From Ceratopteris richardii (Eukaryota; Streptophyta; Polypodiopsida; Polypodiales; Pteridaceae): DNA of 64,000 nt. Made by a program: the position numbers and the translations under genes. The DNA lies in the NCBI GenBank assembly GCA_020310875.1, contig CM035422.1:60172324-60236323 (forward strand). Direction: 5' to 3'. Position 1 is the first letter of the stretch. Each line of letters opens with the position of its first letter. The notes under the pieces were generated by a model. The model made no database searches. It saw only the letters and a program-made list of their open reading frames with translations, and had not been told where the DNA came from. Positions 1-12,192 of the stretch are shown here, piece by piece.

Positions 1-3000
1 GAAAATACTGGAGTTTTCAGGTTTCGATCGTGTGTCCTTACCTTTCTTAGTTGAACTTCATGCATTGTTAAGAAACTGAGCCATCTGTGTTCGTCTAATT
101 CTCTGAGCGTGTCCAACCGAAATGACAGTGAGTCTTCCGGTAGCAGTTTCTGGGTAATGGCTACTCGTAAACTTGGTATAACTATCTCCATTGGTGCTAT
201 TGCTTCTAAGCCATAAGCTAATTTGAAAGGTGTCAATCCTGTTGTTACCTTGTAGGTAGTTCGGTATGCCCATAACACTGCAGGTAGTAGTTGATCCCAT
301 CTTTCTGGTGCTTTCATGATCAGTTTTCGGAGGATATTCAATAGTGATTTGTTTGTACTTTCGGCCAAACCATTGGCACGAGGGTAATACGGAGAGCTGA
401 GTTTCTGTGTCACCTGGAAGGATTGGGTGAGTGCTTTCATTAATTGATTTACAAAGTGAGTACCTTGATCTGTCACCAATTCGAGTGGTAAGCCAAATCA
501 TGGGAAAACATCATTTAACAGACATTTTGCAACTGCAACCGCTGTAGCAGTCCGTAAAGCCCAAGCTTCTGCCCATCTTGTTGCATAATCTGTACAGGTT
601 AGTATGTATCTGTTGTTGTTGAAGTCTGCTGGAGGTGTGATCGGACCGATAAAATCTAATCCCCATTTTTGAAATGGTTCAAGTGGCATAATAGGCTGCA
701 AGGGGAAGAAGTGTCGTTGCAGTGGTTGTCCAGACCTTTGGCAAGTAGCAGTGTTTGACAAATTGGGCCACATCTCTGTACATAGTTGGCCACCAGAGAC
801 CTCCTTGCAGAATTTTCCGGTGAGTCAAATCTGTGGCAAAGTGACCACCAGTAGGGGTCGAGTGAGCCATCGTGATGACTGAGTTAATTTCATGCGGAGG
901 GACACAGCGGAGTAGGATTCCGGTGTGATCTACATAATATAGTTCTCCAGCAACTAACCGGAATCGGCGACTAAAGACTGCAAAATTTTTCTTCGTACTG
1001 CCTTAGCGGTCTCGGATGGAAAGCATCCTTCGGTGAGAAAAGTTAGAATCTGATCATAATATGTAGGTGGTACTTGTGATTCGGCAGTCTTATCAGTCAG
1101 TGGCTGAGAACTATAGATCGCTGGAGTTGTGTCATCTATGCCTATCGGAGCTTCACCGGAATCTAGATGAGATAGGAAATCTGCTAAGGCATGTGCATTT
1201 CCGGGTCGGTGAATAACTTCATAATCGAATTCCTGCAAGAGTAGCACCCATCGTGCTAAGCGTCCGCCTAAATGTTGTTGTCTTACTAGATAGACGAGGG
1301 CAGCATGATCCACATGGAATGTGAATTTCCGGCCTAGTAGATAATGTCTGAATTTTTTGATGGAGTAAATTAATCCTAGACATTCTCTTTCGGTGGTAGA
1401 ATAATTCCTTTCTGCAGGTGCAAGCCTTCTGCTGGCATAATAAACAGGGCGAAACCACTTATGTGTTTGCTGCATCAGAATACTGCCGATCGCAATATCT
1501 GAAGCGTCGACAAAAACATGGAACGGATTGTCCCAGTCCGGTGGTTGTAAGATTGGGGCCTGCGTCAATAGATACTTGAGTCGATCAAATGTAGTTTGGC
1601 ATTCTTGAGTCCATTCGAACTGGCGGGGAGTTTTTGTGATTAGCCTGTTCAGTGGTATAGCCAGATGAGCAAGCCATCGTAAGTGTCTGCCATGCCACCG
1701 CACTTGACCCATGAAGCGCATAACTTCTTTTGGTTAGTGGGCACCGGAGCTTCTAATACTGCCGAAATTTTATCTGGATCTACTTGGATACCTTGTGCAG
1801 ATACAATGTGGCCAAGTAACTTGCCACATGAAACTGCAAACACAGATTTGTTTGGGTTTAAGCAGAGTCTATACTCTCAGCATTCTGAAAGCAGCACCGT
1901 AAATGGAACAGATGTGCTATCCACTTACCGAAAATTGAAAAATCATCGAGATATACTTGCATCAATGAAGTTAGATAAGGAGAAAATATTTCTTGCATAC
2001 ATCTTTGAAATGTGCTTGGTGCGTTTCTCAATCCAAACCACATTACCGTACAAGCAAAGACACCCCAATTGGTAATGAAGGCAGTTTTTGGTATATCCTC
2101 TTCAGCCATTCCAACCTGATTGTAACCACTGTATCCATCTAAGAATGAATACATTTCATGTCCTGCTACCCTATCAAGCATGGTATCCAGAAAGGGGATC
2201 GGAAAAGGATCCGGTACTGTTGCTGCGTTTAATTTTCGGTAGTCTACACAGATTCGCAGTTGCTTATTTTTCTTTGGCACGATCACAATTGGTGAAATCC
2301 ATTCAGCATGTTCTACAGGTACAATGAATCCAACTTTTAATAATCTATCAAGTTCAGCCTTTACCTGAGATGCATAATGGGGATTCATCCGGTAGCTGGT
2401 TTGTTTTATCGGCCTTGCTTCTGGCTTCAGCATGACCCTATGCTGGTAGATACGGGGGTCCAATCCTTTCATGTCTTTGTAGTCCCATGCAAAGATGTCA
2501 GTGAATTCTCGGAGTAACTGGATTAAGCTTGCTTGAAATGTTTCCGGTAAGTTTTGCTTTATTTTTACCGAACGTGGATGATCTTCATCTCCTAAATTGT
2601 AAGTAATCAGCTGATCTTCGGGGACATAAAACTGTTGATGTTTCTCTGTGTTGTCTGTTGGTTTAAAAAGTTGTTGCAATTCATCGTCATGTGTCGAAAC
2701 AGTGTCTTCCTTCTTAGCCTCTTCTGTGATGGGTATTACTGTACAAACTGAAGCGTTCCAATTATCTACAACGGACTGTATATCAATAGTCCCTAAGGAA
2801 ATTAAGTCCGCGTTACTCTTCAGAAACTCTTCTTCTTCATCATCTGACAATCCATCTAGCATATGGATTGGTTCAGCAAAATACGGTCTAGCGTGAAGCT
2901 CGCAAGGTTGTATAGCATCTAATTTTACCACATATCTATGATTGGCATCTTTAGACGTAAGCTCTTGTGCGGACCAGTCCTGTATTACCTTTGCATGCTT

Positions 3001-5568
3001 CAGCCAGGGTCGGCCGAAAAGAAGGTTGTAATCCAAAGTAGATTTTGGCAGATCTAGTATAACAAAGGTCATACCTTGTAAAGTGATGGGTACATTTCGC
3101 ACAAGTCCTACAGGATGGACTCTTGATTGATCTGCCATTCTGACAAAAAATTGAATTGGCTCAATTTCGGTCCATCCTAGCCTTTTGCATAATGCCGCAG
3201 TCGCAATGTTAACACCAGAGCCTCCATCAATCAATACTTGCGTGATCTTATGCTTCTTATACCATACTGTAATCAAGGGAACTGAATGATCAACCGTAGA
3301 ATCAGGTTCCGGTTGAACTGCTGCTATCGCCGGAATACAAGAAGGTACCGGACTGATCTGTTGCTGGAACTGTTGTCGAATCCCAGGTACTAATGCTAGT
3401 AGTTGGCCTAGAGGCAGGGTGATAGATGCTTTGGATAAAATTTCCCAGGCCTGTTGAGATTGTTTGTCCTGCTCCTTTGAACTTGAGGTCTCTACTGATG
3501 CAGAAGTTTCTGCTGTTATGTCTACTGCTGATGATGGCTCCGCTGCTGCTTCCTTTTGTTGTGTTTCTTCCTTAGTTAACGAGGGTTGGGTTACCGGAAT
3601 AGGTTCTGGAAAGACTGGTGGTTCTGCTGTGGTCCATTGACTAGCTTTGTTGTACATTCTGTGTTGTTCACGTATCCCTGGTTCAAATATTTCTGCTGTC
3701 GGTTGCAATTGTTTACCGGAACGGGTCTGGACTGCAGCAGCCTGTGTTTCCACCGGTGTGATTTTTACCATGTTGGCCATTGGATTTTGACGTTCCTTCT
3801 TCCTTTGATCATACTCAGCTGCATCTTTGCAAAATCTCCTAATATGTCCAAATTCGCCACAAAAATGACAGCGTGGTGGTGGTTAATTGGGATTTTCCGG
3901 TGGTGGCCTGTTCTGCCAGCGATTTGGATTATAGTTGTTATTCCTCTGTCCTCGGTAATTTCGATATCCTTGTTGCTGGTTGTTTCTCATTTGTGGAGGC
4001 ACATAATGATTGGTTGGCTGCCCTTGTTCCTGGATAATTGCATTGACAGTCGTTGTTCCCTGTACTCTAGCGTTGTATGCGCAGTTTTCGGTGGTGTGTC
4101 CGGCAATGTTGCAGATAGCGCAGAATGTCTGATTAAGTGCGCAATTGGTGCTGGTATGTCCTGAATTTTTGCATGTGGTGCAATATAATTGTTTGGTCAT
4201 ATCTTCGGCAACATGTCTGTTTGTTTTTACCCATTCCAGATCTTCTGTAAATCCACCGACTTTGTTTTCCAGCTACAGAGTCATTGCTATGACTGCATCA
4301 AGTGTCATAGCTCTGACACATCTTATGATCATGATCTGCTTAAGTTGAGGAACCAAGCCATTGATGAACCACTGAGTAATAACATCATCTGGTAAGTTAG
4401 CATGAGCCGGTGGTAGCTGCCTTAAGTGTGTTCTGAAAAGGGTAGCATATTCCTGTACAGATTGATTCACCCTCTGTCTGTTACACTGCAGATAATCAAA
4501 AATTTTGGCTGGATTCTTTTTTAGCCTGAATTGCTGCAGGAAAGCATCTCGAACTGCTTCGTAGGTGCCGAAATGATTAATATCGTATTTTGTGAGCCAC
4601 CTGGCTGCTTCATTGACAAGTGTAGATTGGAAGACAATGGCTTTGTAGGCCGGATCCGGTGGATGGTTGAGAACGGCGTAGCTTATCTCGAAAGTGCGTA
4701 CATGAGCATCCGGATCATCTCCTGGAAATCCACCAAACTTCGTGTATGTCACTCCCGTTGGAGGTGGCCTGGGTTGACATAACTGTTGTTGTTGTTGTTG
4801 TTGTTGTTGTCCGTTCATCGTGAATGTATTATAACTTCCGTCTGTATTTCTGGTCTGAATATTTGAACTACCGGAATCTATATCGTCTGATGGCACACTT
4901 TCCGGTGAAATGAGCTTGCTTACTATGCTGCGAATTTCTGTTTCAAACAGCCTTCCTTCTTCCTTGATGTCCAGTGTATGAGAACTTGCTTCCAAGCATG
5001 GCAGTTGGGCTGAAGATTCAGCAGAAAATGCTAATTCATCACCGAATAACTGAGATTCTCTTACCGAAATATCACCGGGATAAACCGAACTTGTGCCCGA
5101 ATGCGGTGTCTTTTTGCCTTCGCTGATTTCTTTGCCTAGGGTGTGTCTAGTCGTAAGTGAATCTAAATCTTTTTCCAAGAGTGTTAAACTAGATTCCAAC
5201 TGCATCTTGGTAGGTTCTCGAATTACTATATCTTCGACAGACTGTGTCGAAATAGTACTGGAATGTACTAGAGACGTAACACGTTCTACCGGAATATGAC
5301 CGGAATCAGCTTTAACGTTCTGAACTTTCTTGACAACTGGGTCAGTCCTAGTTGTACTTCTACCTTCTAGAGTTGTCTTTAGTACTCCACACTGATGGTT
5401 CTTGGGATACGTTTCGCCAGACCGAGTCACCGGCATTTATCATTTTCCGTATTAATCGTGGGATATTACTAACGAAACAGTTTGCAACAATCTGGTTCTG
5501 TTGCTACTGACAATCAAACAATAATCTGATTCTAACAGATGACTGGCAATCTTGATGCCACTTTCCCA

Positions 5569-5580
5569 CAGACGGCCCCA
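5569..5580 (-). other. primer binding site of gypsy T1
   Basis: Read on the minus strand this is TGGGGCCGTCTG, followed by TGGGAAAG. It starts with TGG (complement of a tRNA CCA end) 2 bp after the LTR. It resembles the TGGCGCCGTCTGTGGGAA type common in plant gypsy elements. The tRNA partner is not certain. Confidence 0.65.
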
Positions 5581-5582
5581 AG

Positions 5583-6325
5583 TGTTAAAGTGTTAAACTA
5601 GCGATGCTGTGTTACTGACAAACGCAAGTCGTTATCGAACAAAGATTAACGTAATACAGTGCTTCACCGTAAACTATGTTTAACTTTAATAATCATTACC
5701 GGAGGACATTACCAGATCGTCGTGGGTTCTTGGGAGTGGTAGGGGTCTGTTAAACAGAGGCCCTGTACTATTTTCCCAAATCTTCGTTACAACATCAAGC
5801 GTGACTACTCGTCTTAGCTCAGTTACTAATCAACATCAATACTTGGTTCTTAGATTCCTACGTCCGAAATTCTCCAGATCAACTTACTCGAAGAACAGAA
5901 CAATTGTCCCTTCTACAGATTCATGAACATATAATATATCAAACAGAGTGAATCAGACAGATTCATTCACCACAATACTTCCCGAGACATTCAATTAAAA
6001 GTTACATTTACCAAGAGCAATAGTCTGTCGTCGTCACCGATGAATTCAGTAAGACATACAGAACATTCTTTACAGTGCATCAATTGATCAAATCAACTTA
6101 TGCAGTACTACATTCACTCATACTAACTCAGGGTACTTCAACGGTCGTAGAGCACACAATCTTACGATACGAAAACAGTATTCAACCACATAACCTGACA
6201 CTTAACATTTACTATGGTGAACTTCAGTATGAGCAGGCGACGCAGACAGAACAGAAATCAACACAAACAATATTCAGGGCTTCACCATAGTGTAAGTAAA
6301 CTCTGACAATTTCAGAAAGGGCATC

Positions 6326-6423
<98 letters not shown>

Positions 6424-6578
6424 AAACCCTATACACAAGCGTCTCTCTCGCCATTCTCTTTACGTTGCTTTATATATCTTTTTTCAAGATGCGCGTACCA
6501 ACTTTTTTGCACGGATTTTGATAATTCCGGTATATCAGGCGGTCATTACGTCTGTCCCACTCCGGCGGCCGTCTAACA
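5583..6578 (-). repeat. 5' LTR of gypsy T1
   Basis: In plus view the LTR opens with TGTTAAAG and closes with GTCTAACA, which gives matched short inverted ends (TGTTA/TAACA), about 996 bp apart. A primer-site-like sequence lies 2 bp inside the left edge, which fixes that boundary. A 92-bp CT run sits within it. The right edge is chosen from the terminal pair alone, because the partner LTR is outside the window. Confidence 0.75.
6331..6422. repeat. (CT)46 microsatellite inside the T1 LTR
   Basis: An uninterrupted CT dinucleotide tract of about 46 units. It lies within the T1 LTR, about 160 bp from the LTR's outer end, in what would be the U3 part read on the minus strand. The Arg-Glu reading frames across it are artefacts of the repeat. 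Confidence 0.97.
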
Positions 6579-7721
6579 CATGTGGAGTTAGAAAAAAAGA
6601 GAAGAGTGGGATGATGCAAAATCACTCTTGGCTCTACTTTGGCTGCAAGATAATACGGAGGAAGAATTCCTCATATGGCTTTATGGAATATTTGAGCCAT
6701 CTCTCTAATGTATCTCTCATCCTAACACTCAATGAGCGGAAACTATTTTCTTAGCCAATCAAGGCCAATCGGGCATATACTAGTGGGTAACAACAAGATA
6801 CAACAGGCCATTTCAACATTTCTATCGGTGATCTTGTTGTAGATGTTATAGATGCAACTCGATTTACATTCTTTAGCATATTTGCAAGCTAGTCTGATGC
6901 TCGTGTTATGCGGGGTCAAATGACTACGAACTTATGAGGAGACAAAAGTGAAAAGTAACCTCTATATGAGGTTTACAAGAACGTAAGGAATAGATTGTCT
7001 ACTATTTTTTCTGAACCAACATTCAGCTATGAAAGAGAAATTGGGATCCTGATAGAAAAGAAGGAAGTCATGATGTGTTCTCTAAATTCCTTGAATTGAA
7101 GGAAGCTTGAACTAGAGGTAAGTTATTTATGGCAATTGCGAAGTTAAAGCGCAAGAATTTAAGTTCATAAACTTTAAAAGTGTTAAACTTTGTTTGAGTA
7201 CTTGTGTTAAATTTTCCAGCTACTTAATTTAACTTAATAGAGATTTCCCTAAGTTTGTGGCATTCGGGAAGGTTTGATAGAGTGCAAAGGAAGCAATTCT
7301 TTTTTCCCAAATTAATCCACATCAAGCAAAATTTAGAGTCTTTTTTAGTTTGTGGAATTGGGAGCATTGTATTTTCTCTGAAAGAAAAACACTCGGTTGG
7401 ATGGAAGATTATGGGAGTGAAGGTTAAAGCATGGATCATGTTCAGTCCAGAAAAAGCCATGGAAGTATCTTTTAAGATTGCTACCAAATAAAAAATCACT
7501 CAAAATTTAGAGTTTTGAATCTAGAAAAAGGACAAGGTATTGCTTGAAGAGGGAGGAGGACATTTTTTTGTATTTTTCGGATTTGTGGATTAACACTGAA
7601 TTACTGGAGGTGATATCATAATTAGAGAGCAAAGGATAATATGAAGAAGAATTGAATCAGGCAGATATTGAGAGCAGATCATAGAGAAGATGGACGTATA
7701 TGAAGATTTGGAGAGAATTGA
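6579..7721. other. unassigned DNA between T1 and the inverted repeat
   Basis: About 1.1 kb of AT-rich sequence. Short open frames exist on both strands around 7224-7499, overlapping each other in antisense, but neither shows a recognisable domain, a credible start context or splice sites. I see no LTR edge, tRNA primer site or tandem repeat. It may be old host DNA or an eroded repeat. Confidence 0.6.
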
Positions 7722-8318
7722 GAATTGTATATAAAGATTTGGAGAGACTTGAATAGGAGATTGATCCGAAGTAGAAGCGATATCTGAAGAAGAGGAATAT
7801 GAGGACAAAGAGGATGCGATTTTTGAGTAATGTCTAGACAAAGAGGGTGCATCTTTTGAGGCTCAAAATCAAACTCACATTATTTTGCAGAGACTTTTAC
7901 ACATCATTGGTTCACACATATCATATTATGCCTTTACGAATGTATAGTAAGCTTTTGAAGTATCATAAGAAGTGAAAATTGCTCAATAAAAGAATTCAAA
8001 AAGATGAGCTAATGAAGCTTATAAAAATAGTCGAATTGTATAGAAATAAGTCATGGTACTTGTGCAAAGGTTATGAAGCAATTTGCATAGTAAAATAAGA
8101 AAAACTTACAAGTTCATGGTCATAATTATAGTAGAGATGAACCAATTAAATGGCTGCTACACCACCTCAAAAGATGCATCCTCTTCATTCAGATATAACT
8201 TAGAAGTTGTGTCCTCTTCGTCTAAATATTCCTCTTCTTCAGATATTGCTTCTACTTCTGTTCAATATCTTATCTCAAGTCTCCCTAGACCTTCATATAT
8301 GATTTTCAATTCTTTGTT
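7722..8318. repeat. imperfect inverted repeat, two ~145-bp arms
   Basis: The plus strand of 7722-7862 aligns with the reverse complement of 8165-8318. The best-kept core (GAAGTAGAAGC, then ATATCTGAAGAAGAGGAATAT) is almost identical, and both arms end in GCATCTTTTGAGG. The arms are separated by about 300 bp and are roughly 75-80% alike by eye. Read in one direction each arm gives a very acidic peptide rich in Glu, and in the other a Ser-rich one. No transposon ends or target duplication were found. It could be a fold-back repeat or two opposed copies of a larger family. Confidence 0.75.
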
Positions 8319-11127
8319 CAACATCTAGAACCAATTACCTTCATAGAATCTTTCTTTGGCACTAGCTCCCAAGTATCATTCTCCTTGAGTGCTTCAATCT
8401 CCTCATCCATAGCTTCCTTCCATTTTGCCTTAGTCTTTGCCTCTTCATATGATGATGGCTCTTCAAATGACAAATCTTTTGCAAGATAAACAGAATGCCT
8501 AGTAACTAAAGAAGTGTCATACCCATATCTGATTGGATTCTTGCTCTCCCTTTATGATCTTCTAATTGATTGGTTAGATGATTCAGGTATATCCTCCAAC
8601 TTCTTCATCTTAACTTCTTCTTGAATTATTCTAGGGATGTCCTCATCATCTGAATTGATGTCTTCAATCTAGTTTGGTTCCTCCTTGGTGAGGCTTGGAA
8701 ATTCCTCTTCCAAGTCATAAGGTAGCTTTACTCTCCTGCATTCACTTTCAAACCAAGAGTCATTCTCATCAAAGACAACATCTCTACTCACGATAAATCC
8801 TTTGTTGGGAGGATTATAGAACCTGTATCCTTTCTGATTCAAGTCATACCCTATGAAAATGCACATCTCTACCTTAGGGTCTAGCTTACCTCTGATTTGA
8901 GAAGGGATATTCACATAAGCAACACATCCAAAGATCCTGCAATGATCAAGTGAAGGTCTTCTACCATGACATGCTTCATATGGAGTGATCCCATCAAGAT
9001 ATTTTCATGGCAACCTATTTACAAGATAAGTGGCAGTAGACACACTCTCTGCCCACAAGTAATTCGGTAATTTTTTTCTCATTTAACATTGATCTAGCTG
9101 TTTCAACAATTAGTCTATTTCTCCTCTCTGCCACCCCATTTTGCTCAGGGGTATACCTTGTTGTAATTTCTCTCTTGATTCCTCTATCTTGTAAGAATGC
9201 ATCAAACTCATTTTAGAAGTACTCACCTCCTCCATTTGACCTTAGTCTCTCTAGAATTCATCGTGTTTGATTCTCAACAAGTGCAAGATACTTTTTAAAG
9301 CAACTGAATACTTCATCTTTGTGCTTCATAAAATATAAGATAGTCCACCTACTAAAATCATCAATGAAAGATACATAATACCTTGATCCAAAAATTGAGG
9401 GATCCTTACTTTGTCCCCATACATCTTTATGGACAAGCTTTAGGTTGTCCTCATGCATGTAGCCTTTCCTTGAGAAGGGTAACCTATGAGATTTTCCAAA
9501 CTGACAAGCACCACATTTATAGATCATGTGTTGCTTGGATACATTAGGTATCCCAAGCCCACATTGATCTCTACATATTTGCTTTAAAGTTCTCTCCCCA
9601 ATATGTCCTAATCTCTTATGCCAAATTTCAAGCTCTGATAGTGTTTAATCTTTGTAACTATAAAGTGCCATATTCCTCATATCCTCAAGTTCAAAAGTGA
9701 ATAATCTACTATATTTTCTCCTTTTGCAATGCTCTTGAATCCTTATTGGGGATCCTCCATAAATGCTCCATATTTGTTGAACCTGTCCTACAAACCCTTT
9801 TCCACAATCTCTCCAACACTCATCAAATTCTTGGTGATTTTAGGTACATATAGAACTCTACTCAACATATTCTTATTTCCATCAGAGGTTTTAACATTTC
9901 CGACCTTGATCATTGAGTGCTTGGTGTCATCACCTATTTGTACGTGATGTTTACCCTTTAGTTCCTCAAGGTCAAAGAGAAGAGCTACATTGCCTGCCAC
10001 ATGGTTTGAGCATCTTGAGACAATGGAGAAGAGATGGTCATCATTTATACCTGGTTTTGAAGTCATATTCATAATCAGAAGAGAATCCTCTTGCTCCTCT
10101 GTATAGTTTTTGTAATCTTTCCTTGATTTGTAGCCTCCTTGGTAGTTGTTATTATAGTTTTTGTAGTAGTTGTTGTTGTAGCCTTTATGGTGATTCAATC
10201 TTCCTCTTGACTATGTATATCCACCTCTTTGAAATCCTCTACCCCTCTGATTCTTGAAGTTCCTGTAAAACTCATCTGTAGTATGATTTGACAATCCACA
10301 GATATTACATGGTGAGGAGTTATAAGGTCTCCCCCTACCTTGCTTACCTCTTGTGGCCCTTCCTCTTGAGTTTCTACCTCTCGTTGCATAGTTGGATTGG
10401 GAGGTGGCTCCTTCATCCTCAATCTCCTTGTTTTTTCCTCTCTTTAGAATTACTTTTAACTTTGCATAGGGAAGAAGAGCTATTACCTCTTTACGAATTT
10501 CCATTCATGTTGAGCTTGGCTTCATGGGTGAATAGTTGCCCCATGAGTGTGGTAAGGTTTGGAATCTGCATGCCCATGTACAAGTCCATGGCAGTTGTGA
10601 AGATCTCCCATTTGTCATATGCTTTTATCCCATTGATTACTTGTCTTACAATCTGCTCTTCTTCAATTTCTTCTCCTATGCTTTCCAATTGATCAGTTAC
10701 ATTCTTGAATTTGGTCACATACTCTAAGATGCCTTGCTTGGGTTGCTTTCTTTGAGTGGTAAACTCAATCCACAATTGGTTCTTCCTAGCCCTTCTGTTG
10801 CAAGAGAAATAGGAAGACAATGTTTCCCAAGTCCCTTGGGATGTCTTACAATTCCTAACATGTGGAAGAAGAAAATCAAAGATTGCGTTAAGTAAGTATG
10901 ACCTTGCTAATGCATCCTTGGCACACCATGAATTGAGTCTTTCATGCTCCTCTCTTGTAGGTTGTCCTTTGCTTCTTAAAATGGGCATCTCCTCATCTCC
11001 TGAGATGTATCCATAGGACGCCTTCCTTGCAAGTATGTCTTCATCCTCAAGGACCATGCTTGGTAGTTTTTCCTCTCCAATTTATTAATAAAAGAAGGAA
11101 AACCATCTGCCATTTTACCTTAGCTTT

Positions 11128-11139
11128 GCTCTGATACTA
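11128..11139 (-). other. primer binding site of copia B
   Basis: The minus strand reads TAGTATCAGAGC, one base from the plant initiator-Met tRNA complement TGGTATCAGAGC, immediately next to the LTR edge at 11141. Confidence 0.85.
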
Positions 11140-11140
11140 G

Positions 11141-12192
11141 TGTTGGGAAAGATTGATGGACACTCCAAGAAATGAGTAGGTACTGCTAATCCCTGCTTTG
11201 TACCAGCCCTTCTTTGCTTCAGAGTTGAGTTTTAGGCCCTCTTAGCTTTCCAATGACACTAAAAAAGTGTCTATGTACTTTGGAAATGATTGACTCAAGA
11301 CAAACTACTTCCAAGTTCAAGCATTAATGAAAACCTTCTATTTTGTTTACACACCTACTGCTTGTTAAGCTTAGTGCTTCCAGTACAATAGGAATTAGAA
11401 AAATTCCTTTTGGAGATATTAAATTAGCTTAATGAGCTAATGATTCCAAGTAGGATCACTTGAAATGATGCACTATACATTAGAGCAATCAATTTAGCAA
11501 TCAAATCTTTACCCCAAATTTTTTAGGTCCTCTCCAGAGTTTGATCAGTGATCACTCGATGCACTTTTCTCTGAATCTACTAAATAGAAATTCTTCAAAA
11601 TTTGATAGCGTGTAGAGAGCTTGGAGTTGCTTCCAACGTGCTATAGAACATTGAAAATGGTGGAGAAATGACTGAGATATGAGCAATACCAAATGATTCT
11701 TGTAAGTGGCAATGACTGAGAGACCACTAGATATAATGGATGATCTATTGTATTATAAAAAAAATGTTGTACATGATCATTGGCTTGATAAACAATGCTC
11801 AATGATGCTAGGGGATGTAGGCTATGAAGTAAGCCACAATCTCCTACAATGAGATAAAAAACAACTCGGATATGGAGTGATCTATCTCGCAAGTTTTTCG
11901 ATCATCTTTTATGGATGAGTCATTTGAATTTGAATTTGAATTCTTCATTGTCTTTCTCTAGAAAGGTAATCCTCTAATCTAGGAGATATTCTCTCCAAAT
12001 AAGTTGTAGATTTTTCATCTAACAAAATCCACGAGTTTAGTGGTAACTACAAATATTCCTCTAAGTCAAATAGAATTTTACAACTGGTAAAAGGTAAAGA
12101 TTCCATAGCAATGGTTCTCATGGGTCTTCAAACATTTGCAAATAAAGTCTTTATATCTAGCCAAGTGTGTAGGCTTGGTATTTGCACCAACA
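11141..12192 (-). repeat. 5' LTR of copia B
   Basis: The plus view starts TGTTGGGAAAG directly beside the primer site and ends GCACCAACA, about 1052 bp later, exactly where copia C coding sequence resumes. Short blocks resemble the D LTR (AGCTTTCCAATG, CTATGTACTTTGGAA), which supports a shared lineage. Confidence 0.75.

Larger units (their letters stand above)
1..6578 (-). mobile_element. Ty3/gypsy LTR retrotransposon, 5' part (T1), runs off left edge
   Basis: The minus strand carries the gypsy order of domains. Gag covers roughly 5436-4270 and holds a short poly-Gln run. Two CCHC zinc knuckles (CTTCKNSGH and CAICNIAGH types) lie near 4195-4080. A retropepsin with the motif LIDGGSG is near 3240-3205. 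Reverse transcriptase lies about 2440-1890, with VYLDDF as its catalytic box. RNase H lies about 1640-1150, and integrase runs from about 880 off the left edge. The YRMNPHYA and DFIGPI motifs and the poor match to chromovirus patterns suggest the non-chromoviral OTA branch; this placement is inferred. The 5' LTR and primer site are at 5583-6578 and 5569-5580. The element is broken, with about six interruptions in the visible part. Its 3' LTR is outside the window, so it cannot be dated here. Confidence 0.93.
8326..12192 (-). mobile_element. Ty1/copia fossil B, 3' end missing
   Basis: The minus strand shows, in order: 5' LTR (11141-12192), primer site (11128-11139), gag (about 11057-10220, with a CNICGLSNH zinc knuckle), protease region (about 10080-9800, with SNHVAGNVALL), integrase (about 9600-8700, with SFIDDFSRW and IFIGYD motifs) and the very start of reverse transcriptase. 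Homology to copia D stops near 8326, so the rest of RT, RNase H and the 3' LTR are absent. It is a close relative of D. It appears to have inserted into copia C, whose integrase is cut at 12192/12193. The coding part is heavily broken, around ten interruptions. No second LTR remains for dating. Confidence 0.9.

Noticed and set aside
3586-4164. Hydrophobic plus-strand frame that looks membrane-like
   Set aside because: Exact antisense of the T1 gag-protease region; its composition follows from the opposite-strand coding sequence.
6224-6454. Arg-Glu repeat protein frame
   Set aside because: Pure translation of the CT microsatellite inside an LTR.
11641-11892. Minus-strand open frame within 11141-12192
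   Set aside because: Falls inside the LTR of copia B; no domain.
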